Positions 17,487 through 25,621 of a stretch of 64,000 nt of DNA are shown here, one piece after another. Both the position numbers and the translations under genes were made by a program. The notes beneath the pieces were generated by a model. That model did no database searches. It had not been told where the DNA came from and saw nothing but the letters and a program-made list of their open reading frames with translations. This stretch comes from Chryseobacterium sp. KLBC 52 (GTDB taxonomy: Bacteria; Bacteroidota; Bacteroidia; Flavobacteriales; Weeksellaceae): contig NZ_QDFZ01000022.1 in NCBI RefSeq assembly GCF_003347605.1, positions 1-64,000 on the forward strand. The letters run 5' to 3'. The first letter of the stretch is position 1. The number at the start of each line of letters is the position of its first letter.

Positions 17487-17520
17487 CAAAGGTAGTCTGG
17501 GGAAGCGACAGAACGTGTCG
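17487..17520 (-). promoter_or_regulatory. Regulon promoter D (patatin gene)
   Basis: Operator CGACAGAACGTGTCG (17506-17520; perfect arms), 11 bp, then -7 box TACCTTTG on the minus strand (plus-strand 17487-17494). The start is expected near 17480, about 120 nt before the patatin start codon. Confidence 0.8.
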
Positions 17521-17548
17521 TATTATATTTAATTTCAAATAAATGACA

Positions 17549-18049
17549 CTAAAAAATAACGTAATTCTGCTGGTCTTTTGGCATCTTCAAAAGCGTTCTC
17601 CAACTGGTTTTTACAGGGCCTTTTTTAGAGGGAATCATCTTTTTTTCGAAGTGGGGAAGATCTTTAAATGTTTTCCAGTTTCCACCCCAGTCCCAGCCGT
17701 AGCGGGCAAAGATTTTTACACATTCGTACCAGTCTGCTACTTGATCATTATCCCAATCTTTTGCAGTATCCCAACTTGCTGTTTTTCCGTCAATCATCAG
17801 ACAGATATCTACAGCAAATCCATAATTGTGAATACTTTGTCCCGCCTTGGCATTGGTTACTTTTTTTCCTGAAGTAATTCTTCCAATGGCATAAAGCTTT
17901 TCCTGCTCTTCAAAAGACCTTAATCCCTGAGTGATTCGTATCTTGGCTTTTCCGGTAAGAGCTTCATCACATTCCTGTATAATTTCCTTCACTTCATCTC
18001 TTACCAACGGGTGAAGTTTCTGAATTCTTTCTAAGGTTACTTTGTCCAT
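17549..18049 (-). CDS. M15-family L-Ala-D-Glu-type peptidase, endolysin-like (166 aa)
   Basis: Zinc peptidase that cuts peptidoglycan stem peptides, close in pattern to T5-type endolysins. Motifs: GLRSFEEQEKLYAIGR (42-57), zinc ligands H74 and D81 in SIHNYGFAVD, and H133 in LPHFE. The start is set at ATG 18049 (MDKVTLERIQKL). A frame reaching 18073 would begin at TTG inside the -7 box of promoter E and is not credible. No signal peptide, so like a phage endolysin it would need a holin or membrane damage to reach the wall. It shares the regulon promoter with the phospholipase and fibre-like genes, consistent with a lysis role. Confidence 0.92.
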   Translation of the reverse strand: MDKVTLERIQKLHPLVRDEVKEIIQECDEALTGKAKIRITQGLRSFEEQEKLYAIGRITSGKKVTNAKAGQSIHNYGFAVDICLMIDGKTASWDTAKDWDNDQVADWYECVKIFARYGWDWGGNWKTFKDLPHFEKKMIPSKKGPVKTSWRTLLKMPKDQQNYVIF

Positions 18050-18070
18050 ATTTCTTATTTTGTTATAGGA

Positions 18071-18104
18071 CAAAAGTATAGCGCAGATGCGACGAAACTT
18101 GACG
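18071..18104 (-). promoter_or_regulatory. Regulon promoter E (M15 peptidase gene)
   Basis: Operator CGACGAAACTTGACG (18090-18104; two arm mismatches), 11 bp, then -7 box TACTTTTG on the minus strand (plus-strand 18071-18078). The start is expected near 18064, giving a ~15-nt leader to ATG 18049. This decides the gene start. Confidence 0.8.
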
Positions 18105-18284
18105 TGTTTTTATTTAAATTTTGTTTAAAATTCTATAACATTCAATCCGAGGTTAAAAACATAATGCCTAAGCTTGTTTTGGGATATTTAAATTAATCTA
18201 TACATGAAAAATAATAAAAATTGCTTTTAAATTTTTAAAAATCAAATAGAAGTAGTAAATATGATGGATAAAACACAATAGTAA

Positions 18285-19868
18285 ATGCATACCATCTTAC
18301 CTTTCTTACTGGCCATGATTGCAGCCATTGTACTGCTCAACATGTGGGCTGCAAAGTTAAAAATTGCTTATCCTATTTTACTCGTTGTATTCGGGCTGCT
18401 TGTTAGTTTTGTACCGGGTCTTCCGGTTGTAAAGATCAATCCGGATCTTATCTTTTTTATTTTTTTACCTCCCCTTTTATTTGAGGCCGCATGGTCAATT
18501 TCCTTTAAAGAAATGAAACGATGGTGGCGTATTATCGGAAGCTTTGCCTTTTTAGTTGTCTTTTTTACAGCGCTGGCAGTGGCAGTAACGGCCAATTACT
18601 TTATTCCCGGATTTACACTGGCCCTCGGGTTTTTGCTGGGTGGTATCGTTTCTCCACCTGATGCAGTGAGTACAGGAGCGATCATGAAATTTGTAAAAAT
18701 ACCCTCCACTACCTCTGCTATTCTGGAGGGAGAAAGTTTATTGAATGATGCTTCTTCATTAATTATATTCCGTTTTGCTTTGATTGCTGTAGGAACCGGA
18801 CAATTTGTATGGCAGGAAGCTTCGCTTGATTTTTTATGGATGATGATTGGAGGATCAGGAATCGGGCTAGTACTCGCATGGTTTTTTGTACAGGCTCACA
18901 AACGGCTTCCTACAGAAGCTTCTTCGGATATTGCATTAACGATTATTGAACCTTATCTGATGTATTGGATAGCAGAACAATTTCATGCATCAGGAGTTTT
19001 AGCCGTTGTTTGCGGAGGTCTGTATATGTCAGGTAAACGCTTGATATTTCTCAATAGTACCAGCCGTATTATGGGCTATAGTGTATGGCAGAGCTTCGTA
19101 TTTATCCTGAATGGTATTGTTTTCTTAATTATAGGGCTTGAACTTCCTGAAATTGTAGGCGGACTGAGATGGGAAGGTATTCCTTTAGGAACAGCCATTC
19201 AATATGGAGTATTAGTAACCGGTATTCTGATTGCCGCCAGAATCATAAGTTCTTATGCTGCGATGCTGGCTACATTGATCTTCCGGCCAAGTGTTGCTCC
19301 CCGTGCTTCTTCTGCAAGAAGACGCCTGTTGATGCCTTTGATGCTTGGATGGACGGGGATGAGAGGTGTTGTCTCATTAGCTGCCGCATTGGCAATTCCG
19401 ATTACCCTTGAAAACGGGCTTCCTTTTCCCAATAGAAATCTTATCCTCTTCATTACTTTCGTCGTAATTCTTCTTACATTGCTTGTACAGGGACTTACCT
19501 TGCCCTACTTCATCAAATATGGGCATGTATTTGATGATTTTACAGATGAAGAGAAAGATAAAAAGGCCAGAGAAGAAATAAAACATCAACTGAAACAGCA
19601 TGTTTATCATTTTCTTAAAACCAAACATGAAACTGAACTGAACAGCCATGCAGGATTAGAAAGAATGCTGAAACAATGGGAGGAAAAAATCCAGAACAAT
19701 AATACTGAATGGATGAATGAAAAGACCAAAGATATCTTTTTTGAAATGCTGGAAAGCCAGAGACAGTTTCTTTCAGAATTGAATAAAGATATTTCCGTTA
19801 ATGAAGAAATTATCCGCCATCAGCTCTATCAGCTCGACCTTGAGGAAGAACGGTTAAGGATGATTTAA
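18285..19868 (+). CDS. Na+/H+ antiporter, CPA1 (NhaP-like) family
   Basis: Inner-membrane cation/proton antiporter of 527 aa. About 12 hydrophobic segments fill residues 1-410, then a charged cytoplasmic tail of ~115 residues (DDFTDEEKDKKAREEIKHQ...). The CPA1 signature is present: PPDAVSTGAIMKF and LEGESLLNDASSLIIFR (about 125-163), containing the ion-binding ND pair. It would extrude Na+ and regulate pH. It is the only rightward gene amid the leftward accessory block. A regulon-type promoter (site F) just after its stop points back into the gene on the opposite strand. Confidence 0.94.
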   Translation: MHTILPFLLAMIAAIVLLNMWAAKLKIAYPILLVVFGLLVSFVPGLPVVKINPDLIFFIFLPPLLFEAAWSISFKEMKRWWRIIGSFAFLVVFFTALAVAVTANYFIPGFTLALGFLLGGIVSPPDAVSTGAIMKFVKIPSTTSAILEGESLLNDASSLIIFRFALIAVGTGQFVWQEASLDFLWMMIGGSGIGLVLAWFFVQAHKRLPTEASSDIALTIIEPYLMYWIAEQFHASGVLAVVCGGLYMSGKRLIFLNSTSRIMGYSVWQSFVFILNGIVFLIIGLELPEIVGGLRWEGIPLGTAIQYGVLVTGILIAARIISSYAAMLATLIFRPSVAPRASSARRRLLMPLMLGWTGMRGVVSLAAALAIPITLENGLPFPNRNLILFITFVVILLTLLVQGLTLPYFIKYGHVFDDFTDEEKDKKAREEIKHQLKQHVYHFLKTKHETELNSHAGLERMLKQWEEKIQNNNTEWMNEKTKDIFFEMLESQRQFLSELNKDISVNEEIIRHQLYQLDLEEERLRMI

Positions 19869-19896
19869 TCTATATCATAATTTATGTTTTTGAAAA

Positions 19897-19930
19897 CAAA
19901 ATTATTGCGCTAATGCGACAAAACATGTCG
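19897..19930 (-). promoter_or_regulatory. Regulon promoter F (orphan, antisense to the antiporter gene)
   Basis: Operator CGACAAAACATGTCG (19916-19930; perfect arms), 11 bp, then -7 box TAATTTTG on the minus strand (plus-strand 19897-19904). Transcription would begin near 19890 and run leftward into the 3' end of the antiporter gene. The first ATG on that strand (near 19882) meets a stop after two codons, so no leftward gene is served. It may drive an antisense RNA or be the remnant of a displaced gene. Confidence 0.7.
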
Positions 19931-19960
19931 TATTATGGAATTTTATTCATTAAGAATCAA

Positions 19961-20749
19961 CTAGATTGTTTGATTTTTTGTATTAAAAACTTTATTTTCT
20001 AATTCCGTAATAGTATTTCTCAGCTCTGAGAACACCTCTTTAAAATTATAATTTTCAAAATTGGTGGAATCAAAATCTTCAGGAAAAATTCCTGAGGCAT
20101 ATTGCCATATTTCTACAACTTCTCCCAAAGGAATATCATAAGGTTGGTAAAATGAGTTGTCAGCAGCAACAGTTATAGATTTCTTATTTCTGGAGATCAA
20201 TCTTTTATAAGAAATACCATCATTCAAAGTCACAAAAACATAACTTTTATTCGGTTTCAGGTCATCAATATTTTCAAGATACTTTCCGATAATATAAGAG
20301 CCGTCTTTAAAAGGAGGCATTGAGTCTCCCTGAGCTGGAAAAGCTCTATATTTTCCGTTGGTTAAAAAAGGAAGTGAGATTCTTTGCAGACTTTCAATGT
20401 ATTCGGGATCACTGTAGCCGGATAAATAGCCCATTGATGCTTTCTGCGGGACGATTTCGATACTGTTGTTTCCTAGTTGATCCACAACAACAGGTAACAC
20501 AATCCGATTGTCAGGAAGCTTCAGAATATCTTCCAACGGGTACTTTCTGATGTCAACAGATACAAGAAGGTCAATACTGAGATTGAAAAACTTAGAGATT
20601 TTGATGAGTATTTCGATAGGCGGCTCCGATCTGCCATCTTCATAAGAAACGTATCTGGAACGGGTAAGTTTCAAAGTATCCGCTAACTCTTGTTGAGTTT
20701 TTTCTTTTTTACCTCTTAAAAAGCGTATGTTATCTGAAAAAATTGACAT
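19961..20749 (-). CDS. HTH/S24-family autorepressor-like regulator (LexA/UmuD-type peptidase domain)
   Basis: The 262-aa protein has an N-terminal XRE helix-turn-helix (about 5-64) and a C-terminal S24 Ser-Lys peptidase with Ser143 in QGDSMPPF and Lys181 in ISYKRLI; the 38-residue spacing is normal. Relatives are cleaved at Ala-Gly during the SOS response; here the matching position appears to be Met106-Gly107 (KASMGYLSGYSDPEY). ATG 20749 is chosen over TTG 20770. It is divergent from dinB and the DnaE2-type polymerase, and the shared 60-bp gap holds palindromic operator DNA. It most likely represses itself and the mutagenesis cassette. Confidence 0.9.
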   Translation of the reverse strand: MSIFSDNIRFLRGKKEKTQQELADTLKLTRSRYVSYEDGRSEPPIEILIKISKFFNLSIDLLVSVDIRKYPLEDILKLPDNRIVLPVVVDQLGNNSIEIVPQKASMGYLSGYSDPEYIESLQRISLPFLTNGKYRAFPAQGDSMPPFKDGSYIIGKYLENIDDLKPNKSYVFVTLNDGISYKRLISRNKKSITVAADNSFYQPYDIPLGEVVEIWQYASGIFPEDFDSTNFENYNFKEVFSELRNTITELENKVFNTKNQTI

Positions 20750-20750
20750 T

Positions 20751-20811
20751 GTTACAAATTGTAACAACAAAAATACGAATTTTGTTTAAAAACGTAACTA
20801 AATTTGTAACG
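20751..20811. promoter_or_regulatory. Divergent operator/promoter region of the S24 repressor and dinB
   Basis: GTTACAAATTGTAAC at 20751-20765 is a perfect palindrome just before the repressor start codon. A second block at 20793-20811 (CGTAACTAAATTTGTAACG) shares the half GTTACAAATT when read in reverse and overlaps the dinB -7 box TAAATTTG (20799-20806). The leftward -7 box is TATTTTTG (plus-strand CAAAAATA, 20768-20775). Each operator sits where bound repressor would block one of the two promoters. Confidence 0.8.
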
Positions 20812-21959
20812 TGAATCGTGCAATTGTACATATGGACCTTGATACATTTTTCGTATCCTGCGAGAGGCGTAATAACTCGCAGCTTCAAGGTATTCCTCTC
20901 ATCATAGGAGGTGGAGACCGTGGAGTGGTAGCCTCATGTTCTTATGAAGCCAGAAAATTTGGGGTTCGCTCTGCAATGCCTATTCGTATGGCGCTGAGAC
21001 TTTGTCCTGATGCAAAAGTCATTAGAGGCGATCACGAAATGTATTCCAATTTATCACATACTGTAACCGAAATTATTCAGGAGAAAGTTCCGTTAATGGA
21101 GAAAGCAAGCATTGATGAATTTTATCTGGATTTATCGGGAATGGATAAGTTTTTTGGCTGTTATCAATGGACCAAAGAAATTGCTGAGGCAATTACCAAA
21201 GAAACAGGACTTCCGATAAGTTTTGCGCTGTCAACCAATAAAACTGTTTCAAAAATTGGAACCGGAGAAGCTAAACCTGTAGGGAGAATGGAAATCAAGG
21301 AGCTGGAAGTGCAGCCATTTTTAAATCCTTTATCCATCAAAAAAATTCCAATGGTGGGAGATAAAACCTTTCAGTTGTTGTCAAGAATTGGAATCCGGAC
21401 CATTCATACCTTATCTGAAATGCCGGTACTTGTTCTGCAGCAAATGATCGGACTCAACGGAAAAGAACTTTGGAAAAAAGCCAATGGGATTGATGAAAAT
21501 CCTGTTGTTCCCTATTCCGAAAGAAAGTCTATCTCAACCGAGAGAACCTTTACCAACGATACTATGGATATTATCGAATTAAAACGGCTGATATCGGGAA
21601 TGGCAGAGCAATTGGCTTATCAACTGAGACAAGAAAAATGGCTTACTTCAACTGTGGCAGTAAAAATCCGCTATGCTAATTTCGATACGGAAACCAAACA
21701 GCATAAGGTAGCTTATACTTCAGCTGATCATACGCTTTCAAGAGTGGCATTGGAACTATTCAACCAGGTATATACAAGAAGAATGAGACTGAGATTGGTA
21801 GGATTACGTTTTACCGGACTCGTGCATGGCAACCATCAGATGAATCTGTTTGAAGATACAGAAGAACAGATGAGCCTATACCAGACAATGGATTATATCA
21901 AAAACCGCTTCGGGTCTGATGCGGTAGGGCGTGCCTCCGGTTTTGACTTCGGAAAATAA
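20811..21959 (+). CDS. dinB: Y-family DNA polymerase (Pol IV/DinB-like)
   Basis: Translesion polymerase of 382 aa. Catalytic residues are visible in HMDLDTFFVSCERR (7-20; metal-binding Asp) and KASIDEFYLDLSG (about 98-110; Asp-Glu). The helix-hairpin-helix and little-finger regions follow. The C-terminus includes QMNLFEDTEEQ, which contains a plausible beta-clamp motif (QMNLF). The start is GTG 20811, which gives the usual short lead to the first catalytic Asp; ATG 20832 would begin at that motif. It lies in the order S24 repressor / dinB / DnaE2-type polymerase, the Bacteroidota counterpart of the ImuB-DnaE2 mutagenesis cassette, and its promoter is covered by the S24 operator. Confidence 0.93.
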   Translation: MNRAIVHMDLDTFFVSCERRNNSQLQGIPLIIGGGDRGVVASCSYEARKFGVRSAMPIRMALRLCPDAKVIRGDHEMYSNLSHTVTEIIQEKVPLMEKASIDEFYLDLSGMDKFFGCYQWTKEIAEAITKETGLPISFALSTNKTVSKIGTGEAKPVGRMEIKELEVQPFLNPLSIKKIPMVGDKTFQLLSRIGIRTIHTLSEMPVLVLQQMIGLNGKELWKKANGIDENPVVPYSERKSISTERTFTNDTMDIIELKRLISGMAEQLAYQLRQEKWLTSTVAVKIRYANFDTETKQHKVAYTSADHTLSRVALELFNQVYTRRMRLRLVGLRFTGLVHGNHQMNLFEDTEEQMSLYQTMDYIKNRFGSDAVGRASGFDFGK

Positions 21960-21975
21960 TTTTAAATCTTTCAAC

Positions 21976-24900
21976 ATGTTTATTAATTGTCATTCTTTCC
22001 ACAGCCTTCGTTATGGAACATTATCCGTAGAAGAATTGGTACAGCAGGCACATTCTTTGGGTATTAAAGAGTTGGTATTAACAGATATCAATACGATTAC
22101 TGCTATTTATGATTTTAAGAAAGAATGTGAAAAGGCAGGCATTAAACCTATTGCCGGAATTGAGGTCAGAAAAGAAAACAGGCTGCTTTATATTGCTGTG
22201 GCAAAAGAGTTCTCCGGGATTGGTGAAGTTAATAAAATGTTGACAGATCACAATTGCTATGGAGGGGAACTTTCTGAAACAGCTCCTGTATTTAAAAATG
22301 TTTTTATTGTTTATCCGATAGATAATATCCCTTTAACGCTAAAAGATAATGAGTGTATTGGAATCCGGGAAGAAGAACTGAACCTATTGATCCGCCCGGA
22401 ATTTAAAAGGTTGATTCCGAAAATGGTGGTTCTTCATCCGGTTACATTCAGCACTAAAAAAGAATATAATCTTCATAGAATTTTAAGGGCTATTGATAAT
22501 AATACCCTGTTGTCGAAACTGAATGAACAGGATATTTGCGGGAAATCGGAATATTTTATATCCGAAGATTTAATCATCAGCACTTTTCAAAGGTATCCTG
22601 AGGTGATAAAGAATACCAGAAATTTGCTGGAAGCCTGCAGCTTTGAATTTGATTTTGAAAAAGTTAAGAACAAACAATACTATACTAAGTCCAAAGACTC
22701 TGACGTTAAACTTTTAAAAAGGTTAGCTTATTTAGGACTTGAAAAGCGTTATGGTAAAGATCATGAAATAGCAAAAATCAGAATAGAAAAAGAACTGAAA
22801 GTAATTGATGAACTCAACTTCTGCTCTTATTTCCTCATTACCTGGGATATTGTAAGATACAGTAACAGAATGGGGTTTATGCATGTAGGACGTGGAAGCG
22901 GAGCCAACTCCATTGTCAGTTATTGTATCGGTATTACAGATATATGTCCTTTGGAGCTTGACCTTTATTTTGAAAGATTTCTCAACCTTAACAGGAAAAG
23001 TCCTCCCGATTTTGATATCGACTGGAGCTGGCAGAACAGGGATACAATTTTGGAATATATCTTTAACAGATATGGGAAGGATCACGTTGCTTTTTGTGGA
23101 ACAAACGTTGAATTCAAATATAAATCCAGATTCAGAGAGGTCGGGAAAGCTTTTGGGCTGCCTAAAGATGAGTTGGATGAACTGACGAAAAAGCCAATGG
23201 AAGTTCACGAAACGAATTCTGTTGTAAAAACGATCCATAAATACGTCAGGCTGATGGAAAGGTTTCCCAATCAAAGGAGTATGCATGCCTGCGGAATTTT
23301 AATCTCGGAAGAACCTATTACAAACTATTCAGTCCTCGAAATGCCACCGAAGGGATTTCCAATTGTTCAATTTGATATGAATGTGGCAGAAGATGTTAAA
23401 TTAGAGAAATTTGATATTCTGTCTCAAAGAGGTCTGGGAACAATAAAGGATACCGTAGATCTTATTAAAAAAACAAGAGGGATTGATGTTGACATTCGTG
23501 ATACAAGCATTTCCAAAGATGAAGAAAAAGCCAATGAATATTTGGCAATAGGAAAAACGATCGGCTGCTTTTACATAGAATCTCCCGCCATGCGTGGGCT
23601 TTTAAGAAGATTAAAATGTGATAATTACAGAATATTGGTTGCTGCTTCTTCTATTATCAGACCTGGAGTAGCACAAAGTGGTATGATGCGGGAATACATT
23701 TTCAGGCATAATCATCCGGATCAGTTTGAATATTTTCATTCTGTTTTTGAGGAAAATCTAAAAGAAACGTATGGTATTATGGTATATCAGGAAGATGTGA
23801 TCAAAATTGCCCAGTATTTTGGAGGGCTGTCTCTTGCAGACGGTGATATTTTACGTAGGGCAATGAGTGGAAAAGGAAGATCAATCAAAAAGCTTCAGGA
23901 GGTAAAAGCTAATTTTTTTGCATCATGTAAAAAGAAAGGTCATTCGGAGCTAATGACAGCCGAAGCCTACAGACAAATTGAGTCTTTTGCAGGGTATTCT
24001 TTCTGCAAAGCTCACTCCGCTTCTTATGCCGTGGAAAGTTACCAAAGTCTTTATCTGAAAGTATATTACCCGTTGGAGTTTATGGTTTCTGTGATTAACA
24101 ACCAAGGTGGATTTTACCGCACCGAAGTCTATATCCATGAAGCAAAAATGTCAGGAGGAAATATTCAGACTCCGTGTGTGAATACCAGTGAATATCAGAC
24201 AACGCTCCTAGGAACAGATATTTATCTGGGGTTGATGCTTTTGGAAGGATTAGAAACAAGAATTGCCCACGGAATTGTGGAGGAACGCGAAAGAAATGGA
24301 GATTACAAATCACTGGAAGATTTTATTAAACGTATTCCGATCGGTATTGAAACAATCCAGATCTTAATTTTTATTGGAGCATTCAGGTTTACGGGGAAAC
24401 CTAAAAATGAACTTTTGGTTGAAGCCAGGCTGTTATTGGTCAATTTTAAACCGGAACAAAGAGGGCTTATGCTGATTGAAGAACCCGTTCAGGAGTTTAA
24501 ACTTCCGCAGTTAAAAAGAGAACCGTTTGAAGATGCTTTTGATGAAATTGAACTCATTGGCTTTCCTGTTTCATGTAGCCCTTTCGATTTGTTACAGACC
24601 CGATACAGAGGTTCTGTGTTTGTAAAAGATTTATTGAAATTTCATAAAAAGCAAGTGAAAATGTTGGCTTATCTGATTGCCAGAAAGCATGTCCCAACGA
24701 AGAAAGGAGAAATGTATTTCGGAACCTGGATTGACGCAAATGGAGATTATTTTGATACCGCACATTTTCCGGACAGTCTGAAACAATATGGTTTTCAGGG
24801 AGGAGGATGCTATTTACTTTTGGGAACAGTAGAAGTAGATTATCATTTTCCCACAATTACCATCCATAAAATGGCAAAAATGCCGATGATTCCCGATCCG

Positions 24901-25032
24901 CGTTACTCTTATGATAGAGAAAGACAATATGATATTCATCAACAGATTAAGGAAGATGTAAGTATGACTCATAGGAAGCCTTATCCACAGGCACATGAGA
25001 TTGGGCTGCCAAGGCATCGGATAGTAACATAA
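21976..25032 (+). CDS. dnaE2: DNA polymerase III alpha subunit, error-prone DnaE2 type
   Basis: C-family replicative-type polymerase of 1018 aa. Domains: PHP at the N-terminus (CHSFHSLRYGTLSVEEL, about 4-20), palm/fingers with GRGSGANSIVSY and PPDFDID, the catalytic Asp pair near residues 340-350, a further Asp in KLEKFDILSQRGLGTI, then helix-hairpin-helix and a short OB region. It is shorter than a main replicase DnaE (about 1160 or more) and sits directly behind dinB, which points to an accessory, damage-tolerance polymerase. ATG 21976 lies 16 nt after the dinB stop; a GTG at 21931 would overlap dinB by 29 nt. Co-transcribed with dinB. Confidence 0.9.
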   Translation: MFINCHSFHSLRYGTLSVEELVQQAHSLGIKELVLTDINTITAIYDFKKECEKAGIKPIAGIEVRKENRLLYIAVAKEFSGIGEVNKMLTDHNCYGGELSETAPVFKNVFIVYPIDNIPLTLKDNECIGIREEELNLLIRPEFKRLIPKMVVLHPVTFSTKKEYNLHRILRAIDNNTLLSKLNEQDICGKSEYFISEDLIISTFQRYPEVIKNTRNLLEACSFEFDFEKVKNKQYYTKSKDSDVKLLKRLAYLGLEKRYGKDHEIAKIRIEKELKVIDELNFCSYFLITWDIVRYSNRMGFMHVGRGSGANSIVSYCIGITDICPLELDLYFERFLNLNRKSPPDFDIDWSWQNRDTILEYIFNRYGKDHVAFCGTNVEFKYKSRFREVGKAFGLPKDELDELTKKPMEVHETNSVVKTIHKYVRLMERFPNQRSMHACGILISEEPITNYSVLEMPPKGFPIVQFDMNVAEDVKLEKFDILSQRGLGTIKDTVDLIKKTRGIDVDIRDTSISKDEEKANEYLAIGKTIGCFYIESPAMRGLLRRLKCDNYRILVAASSIIRPGVAQSGMMREYIFRHNHPDQFEYFHSVFEENLKETYGIMVYQEDVIKIAQYFGGLSLADGDILRRAMSGKGRSIKKLQEVKANFFASCKKKGHSELMTAEAYRQIESFAGYSFCKAHSASYAVESYQSLYLKVYYPLEFMVSVINNQGGFYRTEVYIHEAKMSGGNIQTPCVNTSEYQTTLLGTDIYLGLMLLEGLETRIAHGIVEERERNGDYKSLEDFIKRIPIGIETIQILIFIGAFRFTGKPKNELLVEARLLLVNFKPEQRGLMLIEEPVQEFKLPQLKREPFEDAFDEIELIGFPVSCSPFDLLQTRYRGSVFVKDLLKFHKKQVKMLAYLIARKHVPTKKGEMYFGTWIDANGDYFDTAHFPDSLKQYGFQGGGCYLLLGTVEVDYHFPTITIHKMAKMPMIPDPRYSYDRERQYDIHQQIKEDVSMTHRKPYPQAHEIGLPRHRIVT

Positions 25033-25119
25033 TATCTTTTATATCAATTTTAGATTTCATTGACGTTATTTTAATTCAAAAATTCTGCTTATTTTTCTCC
25101 TTTTATTATTTCTTATTGA

Positions 25120-25395
25120 ATGGAAAATAAAATACCTGAGATCAATAATTTAGTACACAAATTTGCGCTGGAAGATCTTTCCGGGTATGAATTTGTGGAT
25201 TATTGGGATGCAGATACTACAGCTTTAGGACTGAAGAAGGGTAATGTTCTCATCTATATTTCAGCATACAACTATTATAAAACCAATGGCTATGATATCA
25301 TTATTGAGGAACTTGAAACAGGAGCAATATTGAAATCGGAAGATAATAGATCATACGATGAACTTATTAATGACATTCAATTTTTTCTGAAATAA
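25120..25395 (+). CDS. Small hypothetical protein (91 aa)
   Basis: No family recognised. Soluble, acidic, mixed alpha/beta protein without signal peptide (MENKIPEINNLVHKFALEDL, then strands GNVLIYISAYNYY and YDIIIEELETGAIL). It follows the DnaE2-type gene by 88 bp on the same strand and may be weakly co-transcribed, but nothing ties it to DNA repair. The start is ATG 25120, and the downstream 225 bp carry no gene. Confidence rests on the good coding pattern and length only. Confidence 0.7.
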   Translation: MENKIPEINNLVHKFALEDLSGYEFVDYWDADTTALGLKKGNVLIYISAYNYYKTNGYDIIIEELETGAILKSEDNRSYDELINDIQFFLK

Positions 25396-25621
25396 TATTT
25401 TTCTTCAAAAAACATAGATTCCTTAAAAATTTCTATTGAAATAAAGTTTTGATTTTATTTTAAATAGTAAAATTCCGTATTTTGGTAATGTAAAATATTG
25501 TGTTATTTTATTGTTTTTCAGTTGATTATGTGTTTGTGGTGAATGTGGGGCTATTGCAGGAGATCTGCTTTTACATTTATCTTTGGCCAAGAATTGTACA
25601 CGTTTTAAAACCACAAATTAC

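Noticed and set aside
17549-18073. Longer M15 start at 18073
   Set aside because: It would use TTG inside the -7 box of promoter E; ATG 18049 fits family and promoter.
4902-18104. Prophage or contractile injection system
   Set aside because: No capsid, portal, terminase, sheath, tube, baseplate or integrase gene is present; only fibre-like and lysin-like parts.
19377-19649. Minus-strand open frame of 90 codons downstream of promoter F
   Set aside because: Low-complexity Phe/Ile-rich antisense of the antiporter, over 200 bp from the promoter; no coding character.
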